Shown in pieces: positions 38,701 through 50,700 of a DNA stretch of 64,000 bases (position 1 is the first letter of the stretch; every line of letters starts with the position of its first letter). Position numbers and translations under genes: made by a program. The DNA comes from Ascidia mentula (lineage: Eukaryota > Chordata > Ascidiacea > Phlebobranchia > Ascidiidae). Below the pieces are notes generated by a model. That model was not told where the DNA came from. It worked only from the letters and a program-made list of their open reading frames with translations, and ran no database searches. The stretch spans positions 2,609,001 to 2,673,000 of the forward strand of contig OX387204.1 in the NCBI GenBank assembly GCA_947561715.1, read 5' to 3'.

Positions 38701-41700
38701 ATGATCAGCACTTTAATTCTTAGACTAACTTTTCTGCATCAAAAGGTTCACAGGCTTCGCAGCCAAGGCATTGCAGCCAAGCTGAATCAGCCACTTTTCC
38801 CGACAAGTCGGAGCGAGATCTGAAAAATCAAGCTCCCGGTGAGGTTTGAACTCACGACCCCGGGCTAACCAGGCCCAACGCTCTACCAACTGAGCTACAG
38901 GAGCTCAGTGGTTTCACGGGGTATATTGTGGTCAAGGTACACTGGTGCGCAAGCGCACAACTTGTCAGGCGACCTTCACAACGTAGAGGATCTCCACCAC
39001 CGTAATCAGACAACGCAGAAGTAATACCTTGATGCTATGCGAAAGCGTGGTATTACTTCTGCGTTTTCTGCATCAATTTTTTTTTTCGAAAAATTTGCCT
39101 CTGCCATACATTTGCAATTCAGGGTATGTTTTACCGCACAGTGCAAGTATTATCTCTAAATTTGGGCCTTTGTCGTCAAACTCTTTGAACCAAATTTAAC
39201 GTCATCCACATACTTATTCTATTGAACTTTCGAACAGCGTTAGCAATCGTTTCCTTCTCTTCCTCATCAATCTTCTCTTGTTCGTTAGTCTTCGCCTTTT
39301 TGAAGAGCGTCATGATAGTGGTTGTTATTGGAACCACCATCAACGTGCTACAGAAGCTGGTCCACAACTGGAGAGGGGACACGCTAAAACATGATGAACC
39401 GAGGTCGTGAAAATAGATCAGGATTGTTGTGTGTTTTTGTGTGAAAACATAGTGTGTTGCAGTTAAACCAGTCAATTCAAACGAATTATGTTTGATATTT
39501 TTGTGTAGGTGAGCGGGCGATAACACACTGCTTCAAAATCTTGTGGCTTTTGGAAATTTTTTCGTACAAAAACTAGGTCAGTACGATGGCCAATTTTTTT
39601 CTCCGTACAGCTTGAGTGACTGTGATTATTTTCAGGTAACATTATAATGAATTTGTTCCATGACAGAATTTGGCAAAATTAAAACCCGCTATATACTGCA
39701 ACCAAGTGTTTGGGAATTACAATAAACAGAACTAATTTACAGCTTGCGTAGAAAGAGGTTTGGACTTACGTAAAAGGACCCACACTTAAACTTGCAGTTC
39801 CACTTTTATCCGAGCTGGCCCCGCGTTCAAAAAACATGGCGTTGGCGATCATAGTGACGAAAAGGAGACAGATACAACACGAGAGTCTCTGCATTCGGGT
39901 GAAGTTGCTTTTCGTCGGCCGATAAAACAACTGGAAATAAAAATAACATTTTTGCAAACCAGTTAACAAATTGATTGATGTTTAGGTTCAAAGCATTTCG
40001 ATTCATACAAAAATAGCTTTTGATTCATGTGGTTGCGACAATTTGATCACTGGCCGACATTTTGGTTGATTGTGAGAACAAAAAATAAAATAAATTGTTT
40101 AAATGTGTGATCTGCATGAACAGACACTGATAAACCGTTTTCTATTAAAACATATTAGTGCTGTAAGATCCTGGTAAGTTTCGCAATCTCGACTCACTGA
40201 TATCCAGAGATGATCTTCGGTGAATTTCTGGGTTGTGGTTGAGACGAATAACCTGTGGAAAGCAGACATGTTTTCCGGGGTCGCAACGGGAAGAATGCGA
40301 TCAACCTTCCCATCGCCGTGATCAACCGCAAGCCATTCATCACATATGAAGAAGTACCTACAGAAGAATGCCGTGCGGTTTACTTGTATTGGAAATAAGT
40401 AACCTTTGTGAAAAAGATAGACTACACTATTTTCAACACATCGGGGGTTTCCAAAATGGGAGCAGAGACCCAGCGCGGGGCCGCACGTCGCCTTTTATAC
40501 GTTTTACTGCAATTAACTGTTGCATTGAAATATCTAAATAGAACTGTCAAACACGAGGGATCACAGAACATTGTTCGCGAGCGTAAAAGTTTGGGAATCC
40601 CTAAAATACATGAACATTTTTCCATTCAAGCGTAAATTCCATGATGCGGTTTTGAACTGTTATCGCTGTTTCGATTTAAACGTCAAATTTTTCAAAAACA
40701 ACTTGTCTTCCATCGCCATACGTTAAAGTGACTTTGGCAAGACAATGAACGGTTCGGTTTAACAAGAGTTTCCATGGGAACACTGAGCTATTGCATCGTA
40801 AAATAAAATCCTACAAACCCAAACTTAACCACCAACATTCTCACCGCTTTCCCAGTCTGACGTTTTGCACGACGACCTGATCGAGATACCAGCTTCTGTT
40901 TTCTCCCTTGCCGGAATTATCGTGCCACACGTGGGCGTGCGTGAGCTCTCCGAGGTCCTTCGATTCTCGTATGAGAAAGTGGACGACGCTGCTGCGCGCG
41001 AAAGGGTTCAGGTCCTCTTTAATTTTTAGCTGTCGGACGCGACTTTTTCCGTTTGCGCCGAAAATGACACAGGACACTTTGGAGGTGGTGGCTGCGTACC
41101 TTCCGTGGCCAGTGAACACTGTTACTTGGTACAAGTGCTTGTCTTCCTTCCTGTTGTCGAGGGTCGATTTGAGAGCCCACTACGAAATTAAAAATCGTAT
41201 TTTATTGATTTGTGTAACAACCCCAGTCCCCAGGCCAAAATAAAATTTGCTCTTTTAGTGACTCGGTAAATTTTGCCGTCGTTCTGAACATTAACACAAC
41301 ATTAAATAGTTAATAAAATTAAACGTGTTTTGACGGACACCAAGCTAATAACAACAAATATGTCGTATTATATCTTGAGTAAGCATTAAGATCAGCCAGC
41401 TTGACAAGTTTTCTGTCAGAACTTATTCACAAAACAAGGAAAACCACCTTCTTTGCATCTAGAACGTCCATCCTGTTCGCCCACACCAACATGATCACAT
41501 ACAGAATGATGAAGGATATTACGGTGGAGAAGACAGCCGGGTTGTCGGCGATATCCACTTTTGCCCACACAGTGGCGAAGTTGATTGTGTTTGGAGGGAC
41601 GAAAAATTCGGCGCTGAAAACGGAAGTCGCAGACAGTTTGCTGCAAATGCACTCCGTCACTTCCGGTGTACTTCGAGTGTCGACCTGAGATTGCGAAACT

Positions 41701-44700
41701 GTTTATTTTTTTTTGCACGCGCTTTTTGTTAATTTCACGTGTTTTCCATGCAAGGCATTTATAAGAAAAAGCTGTCGATAAGATATTATGATAAGCATGG
41801 TACTAATGCAAACGTTTTAGATACTAAACAGTGTTCTTCATCTGTGCGGTTACCTACTGGCCTGCTAGCTATATAACACGTGAAACAGCAGATTTATAGC
41901 TTCGAAATTTATATTCAAGATGAAACAAAAACGTTTGGCGGCAAAAATGACATGGTGATTTGTGGTAGCAGCCTTTATAAAACTCACACAACGTCACATA
42001 CAGTACCAAAGTTGCCCTGCAGTTTACCTTAAAAACCCGCACTTACAACGTGCATCCACGTTCCAACTGACTTTTAATACATGGTGTATTTACTTATTAG
42101 CAGCATTAGTAAGAATATGCTTACCCTGCATCCGCCCCTCGCCCACGATTTTTTCTTCTGATCGAATTTCCTGCATCCGGGAGTAGCGATGAGGAGGTGG
42201 TAGATGGTGGTGTTCTTCATCCCAACTGAGCGCCGTCTTCTCACACGAGCTCCCGGGGAAGTTTGTGTTACGTTCACTGAAAAAAAGAAGGGACAGAAAC
42301 TATTTAACAAACTTGCTCTATTTGCCATTTACAAATCTCGCTTTATGACGCGTTTATTTGAATTTAGGGTTTTTGCATTCGTTCCCCTACGTTGTGAAAT
42401 ATATGTTTGAGTTGAGAGTAGTATGTCGTTGGTCATATAGTTCGCCTCATGGCCCCGAATCTTCTCCTAATTCGTGGCAAGCTTCTACTGCGCATTTGCA
42501 CTATGATAGCGCAGTTCCGGGTTTGTCAGTTGACCTGGGTTATTCTTAATCACCTTTTTTGTTTCGCAAATTAACTTCAAGTTAATTTCAAAGGCGTGCA
42601 GTATTTAAAATAAACAACTAATGTCATACCACCCCTAATAAGACATCAAACACAGGTTTTCAAAAGACTTCCAACACATATTATGACGTCACACCGCTTA
42701 CATTTGTCCTTGATCCCGATGAAGAAAACTCCCTTCTTCGTCACTTCCTTTTCGGGGATGAAAATCTTGAAAAGATCCGTGTCGCTATCCACCTTCCACA
42801 GCTTGTGGGGGAGGGAGAATTGGTAATCGTGCAATTCCTCAGTCGGCTTCAACTGATGCCGAATGAAAACTTGGAATTCTGCCCTGTTGTGTAAAGTCTG
42901 TCGTTACAGTGTTCCCAGGTGCCAGCAATGGTGTAGTCAGATTTATGGGTTATTTGTGGGTTTAAGCGAGTTTTTAGTTCGAAACGCTTCCACAGGAAAG
43001 AAAATGCGTAATTGCAAATTATTTTTTGATTGAAAATAAACAGAAATTGGATAATCGGAAACACCTGAACTTAAGAATCTTTAACTTAGATATGCACCAG
43101 TAACAATTGTATAATGATACTAACATCTATTCTTTTTGAAATGAAGAACCCCATTCCGTTTAATTTTTGATAGTTTACATTTTCAGGCAAAAACCATGAA
43201 ATTTCAAACGATACAATGCAAAAATAACAAGAATCTTACCTCTCGTCCTCCGGTTCGACGACGATTAGAATCGCGTTGTTGGTTGAAATCACTTCGAATT
43301 TGCTGATGGAGAGTCCAGTATCGTTAATGCTTCTAACCACCGTCACCATGTCACGTTGAGAGTCGAACTTATTCGGAATCGAAACTCCGATGCCTGGTTT
43401 TTCGTCAGCTTCAAAGTAAAAATGCTACCTCTTTTCAAACTGTTGTTAAGCACCCAATACAACTGATCAAATTACCAAGTAGCAGTCTTTTGTGGATATA
43501 AATCCTTATAATCATGTAACAGTGTTGGCAACGCAGCCACTGCTGGATCGAAACCGCTTTTATATACGACAAATTTGCAAGATATACTATAATCTGTAAG
43601 ACGAATCGCCAAGAAAATGGTCGATCCGACTTTAAAAAGGAACTGTGCTCACTGTCGTCATCCGTATCATTCACAGATTCCATGTGGTTTCCATCGTTTC
43701 CTCCGATCCGGAGCATAGTAACTGGTGAGTTGATTAAAGCTGCATCCTCACCAAAGCCGAACGGGTTTTCTTTGAAGGCAGTCACCTGAACAGAACGTAA
43801 CTACTTACTTGTTGAACATTCGCATAAACTAACATTGGAGAAAATTAACGTGAAACCATCCAGAAGTAACTTCAAAACATCACCAAGAAAAAGCAATAAT
43901 AATTAGATTAGTAACAACAAGCTGCACTGATAAAAACAGATTGAAACATTGTTCATCTGTTTAAAGCTAACATCATAAGTAGAGAAGTTTAGTAATATTT
44001 CGTCAATGATAATCGAGAATTAGAAGTAGTGGCGACAAGTTGGATTGACTTCTTTGAACATTTTAACACTACACTGAAATAACGACGTGTTAAACCTGCA
44101 TATCAACTGGTTCTGTGAGGTTAGTGGCGTTGTTGCCGAGCAAGGTGTTGGCGTCGGGAAGTTTTATCGATGTTCCGCTGTTCGTTGAAAGATCGCGATT
44201 GGAAAGTTCTCTCGGCGAAGTCTTCTCAACCTGTACAGAAAAATAGCATACAGGGGCCGGTCCTTGGCAGATTGGGCCGATTTCACCAAATCGGGTACCA
44301 CGGTGTTAGGGAGTCCCAAAATTTATCAGGAAAAACAAAAACGGTAAAATCGAATTGAGATCTTTTATAGGTGAAATACAGATCACGCATTTCCTGGGCC
44401 TTATAGCATAGTATGTGGGGGACACACCTTCTGTTACAAACAACAGGTACGGTATTACAGAATACAGCATTAGGCGGTGCACGTAAAAGAAGCTAACCAG
44501 TCAGGCTTTCAAGAATTTATTTCTCAAACCTTCATTTCTAGTTGGTTCGAGCTGACGTCAACCGGTGGTTCCCCTTCCATCTGTTTGTTAAGTAAAGCGG
44601 TTGCCGTGCTTTCCATCGCTTCCACCGCATTCTCCACAACGTCCTGCGACTGTAGGAAGCAAGTGGGTGTTATTAGAGAGCGATTAAACAACAGAAAATC

Positions 44701-47700
44701 TTAAGCCTTCGCGTTCAAAAATACCCAACAATTTTTCTAAAAATGTCAGTTGTTTGCCAGGATCGGCCAAAAAAATATGGCTCACCATTTCGTAATCCAT
44801 CGTATAATCGTACATATGCCAATGCATTTTCAGGCTATTTGTGCTATATGTATTAGCATTTGCAAGTTTTTGCTGCCAATTGTTTTTGTATTTACTTTCG
44901 GGGTCTTTATATTAACTAAGGTGTTACCTTAATCCTGTAAGGAAATTTTGCATCAAAATAATGTTCCAGGAACGGGTTTTACGAAATTTCGTTCCTCAGA
45001 ACGGTCTTGTAACAAAATTTCGAAACAAAGGCAAATAATGTATTATGACTTTCCCTATGTTACCCACAAGGTCACAACATGACTTACCCCAAGGGCGCTT
45101 CTCCTAACTCGCCGCTTTTCGTCTTTTAGTTTCTTCTTGTTGTAATACTCGTACTCATCAGGTGACAAATCTCGCTGATCCAACACACCGTAGTCGATTT
45201 CGGTTCTCTCCATTAGTTGGGACTTCAGCTGTCCCATATCTGTCTCGGAGGCCTGCCGTTCAGGACGAAATGGAAGTAAATTACGGATAGGAAGAAAATC
45301 ACGAGACTTTTTTGTGGCACAAGTGCACTTATGGCGGTGACAGCGACTCACAAAATAATTATTGCTTTGATAATTGTCGGCCTAAAATACATTGGAACGT
45401 GATTGTGAAACGCTGACGAAACCGGTATTAACAAGACGTTAAATGCATACATGACATTTTGGCCAACAAACATGGGAGCGCCACTTTAAAGTATTCTCGC
45501 ATAAAATTATTCAGGGAACACAAAGTTCATAATCATAGTAATAATAATGTCACCTTGGCAACGCTTCCAAGCGAGCCGACAATATCAGAAGCAGCTGACG
45601 TCACATCTTCCTTGTTTGATTCGCCGGCAAACTGACTGAGGGACCCAGCCATACGTTTGACTGTGCTTGCCGCCTGTTTCTGTGGAAACCAAACTAGGGG
45701 TTATCAACGATGCAATCGGCTGAAACATTTCAACAGTATCATATTTGTTTATTTATTAGGGGCGTATACATTAGCATACTTTGCACACTATTTTTTATTA
45801 GCTTTAGTTGGATCCACAATACATGTCCAACGATGTTTGCAGACTACGTCATTTTACATTTTATTACGTAACAAGTTACCTGAGCTCCCTCATCAACTTC
45901 GTCAGTTTTCCGCGTGATGGCGCTCATGGCACTCGTCATTTGTTGCAGGTTGTCGATCGACGTCATACCGCTAGTGGCAGCAGAGAGCGCCGTAACCACA
46001 TCGGAGCGAAGCTAAACATAAACTACGTTATAGCTTGGGGATGAGGGGGGAGAGATTTTACGGTCGCGTCATTTAGTAAAAACAATACGGCTGTTTATTT
46101 TGTTATACGACAGGTGACCTAAGAACATCCAAGCGCTAGAAATGGACGCTTTAACAATGGATGCATTAACAATTGACGGTTTACTGATGGACGCTTTACC
46201 GCTTTGATGATTTACCAACTAACTAAAACTCAAAAACCTCAAAAAGAGAACACGTTGTAAAACCCACATTTTTCTTTTCGTTTTTGGCGATCAGTGAGCC
46301 GTTGTTCGAAGCGTTGCGAGGAGTGGCGGCTGTTGTCACGGCAACGGTGGTGGGCGCCTGCGTGGTTGTCCACGCTTGGGTCGTTGTGAGGTTAGTTGCG
46401 GTTTGATTACCAAGCACTGCAACCTCGTCTTCCTCGTCCATGTTTATCAACGAGGCTGACGGAAGAAGGAATACCGTTGGAGCACAAGGGCAAAAGTCGT
46501 GTTTGAATGCGGGTGTGTAAGACAGGGTTGAACGTGAAAAAAGTAAAAAAATCTTAAACCGGAATAAAAACCGGATTGAATAATTAACCAGAGTGTTTTG
46601 GTAACATTCTTTTGCCGGTGTTCCGGACCGTTCCGACTTGCTTTCGGCACTGGTTTAAGCGGCAAATTTCACAAAGGAAATATAATCAAGCCTTAACGTT
46701 TCTTGCACAACAGTTTGTCATGATCGCATGTGACAAGTAAACGTTTGCACGATTACGACAAATTGGCATCAAAATTGCAGTGGCGCTCTGTAAATAACTA
46801 AATAAAACAGCAGATCTCTACTCACATATGGACTGCACCAATTGAGCGGCCGCTTTGCTGTTCCCAGTGTTGGAAAGGATTGCTAGTTTACTCGCATTTC
46901 CGCTTGTTATCCCGGATAAAGTCGATCCCATGTGTTTGGAGTCGGGAGGAACGATCTATCAATAACATAACTTACGTATTTATAAACCTTCAGCACAGAT
47001 AAATCCGCCCCGTTGGGTCTTATACAATTTGGCAAGCCAGAGGTATAAATCAAAATTTTAGTATCGTATAAGATTAAAAATTATACTGTAGTTTCATGTA
47101 ATTCTAATGCACGTTTTTCGGCTTTTCTATTGCAAATTCAAACATTAATTATTGTAATTAGTTTACTTCATAAATACTAGTGTATATGTAAACATTTAGT
47201 CTGCTTGATACACGCATATGCTTCATATTGACCCGTCTGTCCATTTTTTTGTAATTTCTGATCCGAAAATGGAAAATTATGCCCACCCCTGATTTAGCAT
47301 TTTTTTAAAGGTTTTACTTAATACCGACCTGCAAGTAAATGACATTGGATAGAGCACATTCACCGTACATATCGCATACTTGGGCGATTACAGTGACACC
47401 ATAGTCTTCCGACGGGTCGCCCAAAGCCATGGATATACCTGTAAAGAGGTATTTTATGGTAAAGTTGAATACACAGTTAATAAGGACATATATGTTTTAA
47501 AACAGAATCAAATTACACAGCATTATCCATATATTAACAAGGTGTAGGGAATCGCATTTCCTCATTTATTTTTAAAATTTTTGTTGTTGATGCAAAAACA
47601 GATATATATATATGATATGTACCGGGTGTAAGCAGCACATTGCCAAAGTACAGCAGCAAGCGCTGAGTTTTATTGGTCTGAGGGACTGTAGTAAATTTGT

Positions 47701-50700
47701 AAGTGAGAGTAGATTTTGGCAACCTCTCTCCTTCTTTGGGATACGTCCTCATTTGACCTTCATCTTTCCAGTTCCGGCATTCAAATATTACCTGTGTGTT
47801 CAAAGTTATTTACACCAATGCACATATCTCGTAGCCTTTATTTTCTATAAGATTCAGTCATTGGCAACCTAACATCTTTTTGGAGTTAAGTTAGGCCAAA
47901 AATCTTGATAAGGAAGTTAGTTTTTGTTGTTTATTAGAAGCCCAGAAAATGCGAAAACACACAAAATAAAATTATATTTTCCATAACAATACCTCATCAA
48001 CTACAGCCCCTCCCTTGTAAAATAACCTCTGATAATGATCAACATAGGGGTGATATTGTAATGCACGCTTGGCTGATTCCTTGTTATGGTCGAACAATAA
48101 ACATTGTGACGTACGTCGGTCGAATGAGATGGAGAGGCACATGAACACCCTGCAATAAAACAAACATTAAATTTTCAGATAAATATATCTTTATTCAGTT
48201 GAAAAGGTTATTATTAGACAATTTTCTTTAGAATATACGTATTGTATTTTTACAGTGTGTCCAAATGCCACTAAATGTACGACACACGGTAATACAGAAT
48301 ATAACATTTTTCTTGCAACTATACTTTTGTATCTTTTGGTGCCCACTAATTACCCACCTGTTAAGAACCACTGTAATACATCATCGCATATAAACGTTTT
48401 TATGCGTAACAAACGTCTGTGTTACATCACAAAAACTTGTAACTACAGTAATTTGTGTTTTTGTCAACAATCCAGTAGAAGTTATTTGGTAGAGCGCTGG
48501 CAAAATGGAAGAATTCAATTCAAAGTTGCAAGACGACGCGAAGTCGTTATTCGAAATGCAGTTGCCGAATCTATGCCGGCGATTCCACAATATGTTAGAC
48601 AGTGAACAGTTCAATCAAACAGCAGCTGAACGAGTAAGAGTGGCGGCGCGTTCCAGTTGTCAGAAACTGGCCGAAATCAAACAGGCAAAGTTAGGAATTT
48701 GGCGGGAATTAACAAAGAAGGCAAATGTTGGTTCAAACAGCAGTGACGAAGACGAATTTCACACACCTATGACTTCAGACTCAGAGTTAGAGGTTAGCGA
48801 ACCTCCCCGAAAGCGACTGAAAAAGGAGTTTTTCAAACGCAAGAACGCCCCCAAAACCAAGACCGATGACAGCGATAAAAGCGACAGCGATGGCGAAGCC
48901 GACAACGATGCAGTACTGGAATGTAATCCACACATATGCGCTATGATGGAAGTGTTGAAGCCAGAACTAAGGGCTGTTACCGAGTGCTGTAACACTGTGC
49001 GGGCGTGGGTGCAGTTACAGGTTAGTACCAAGCACAACAGTACCAAGTATACCCAATATTAATGCTGGAATAAAAAATTAATTGCCACACACTTTGTATA
49101 ATAGAACAAAGTACCTTTATTTGTCGCTTGTTTAATATTTGATCACTTATACAGAATTTTAAAAATGTGTTAAATGTTTCGTTTGGAACTGGTACATGTA
49201 CTGCTAATAACTGCCAATATTAATAAAGTACTTTATTTCCAACTTATACTTATTATGGATAGTTGCAGCAGTACTTTAAATGTAAATAAAACAAAATTCA
49301 TTTTGAACTACTACCAAGCTTTACACCTTTCGCCTCAACACAAGTGTCAATTTTTTTTTGCTAAATCGCCACAGGTACCGGCTATGCAAGACGGTAACAA
49401 CTTTGGTGTCGAAGTACAAGGTGACGTGATAGAAGAAATAAGACGAGTGGAAGGCGAAAGTTCAGCATTTCTGCAAGCGCTTTCCCTGTACCACCTCACC
49501 AGGGCTGACCTTGCGAGCAAATACGCTAAAAACACTGGTGTACTAGACTACAGACGAGCTATTGAGGAGCTGGACAGCAAAGAGGTCACCAGCCTTCGGC
49601 TGATAGCACGGGAAGTCAGGAATTCGTGCGTTACGTTACTGGATACGATTGTGAAGAATATGGACAAAGTGCTTTGTCCCCGCGCGAACAACGAAAACAT
49701 GCTTGTGTGCTGATGCACGTGGTACTTTTGCGATTTTTTGGTGGGTAAAAGGAGATTTTTGGCGGTCTTGCTAAAAATGTTAGCGGATTTTCAAACAAAC
49801 AATTTGGTGGGTTTTAAAATCTATGTGAGGTGAGTACACGCACTGTTTCGACCTGTAAGGTCTCATCAGTGCAGCTGTTGAGTGGCACTGTGCAAGCTTT
49901 TACACTTGCAGGCATACTTTGCTAGCTTTGCAATAATATGGCTTTTTTTGCACATATATGTGAGGTGAGTTTTCACTAAATCTGACAGACGAAATTTGAC
50001 ATCTATCTCGAAAAGAGTTGGCAGTCACATTTAGGATAGATGTAGCCTAGATGCGTGTACCCTTCAGCGCAAACTTTCTGTGAAGCTGTCTGCTGCTGTG
50101 TTATGAAAAAACATTACCGTGTAAGGCAGCAGTGTTGGGAACATTTCTCAAACGTGGAATTATCCAGAACTTTTTTCGGTTCCACTCCAGTTAAATGCAG
50201 CTCTTTGAACGGGATGAACTCTTTGCAGTTTCCTGTAATTATAAAAAAAAACATCGAGTTCTTTCGCGTATTTTCAGGTGTTGCTGAGAACTCAAAACTT
50301 TCGTTTATTCCTACTATCACGACTTTTGTTTTCTGCTAAAGGAGCAACATAGGGCCGCCTGACCGTATTTTAAATTTTTTATCAAACCACGTTTGAAAAG
50401 TCTATGGTTTCTAGAAAATCTTCACTGCTTTCTTTGAGGCAACTGTGGTCATTTTCACATATTTTTTTATTTATATAAAATAAGTGTCCATCTTTTTCCC
50501 AATTAACTGCGATCACAACCAGGAAGAATCAAACTTTAAACGCCTCTGTTCACACCTATGGAGGCTGCTGTGGTGCATTCTCCACCGTACGGTGGAAGAT
50601 TAGTGAGAAATTCGAAATCCGAGAAGCTGAAGACTCTGTCGTCGAGTCCGTCCATGGAGATGTTGATCCTCATTACATACTTCCTTCCTCCAACCAGAGC

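Larger units (their letters stand above)
48150..50116. other. Polycystin intron hosting the nested PSME3 gene
   Basis: The intron splits the second apple/PAN module of the polycystin-like protein. It contains the whole plus-strand PSME3 coding region (48505-49713) and, beyond it, a rearranged ribozyme retroelement (49836-49956). The remaining sequence shows nothing I can name. Confidence 0.8.
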
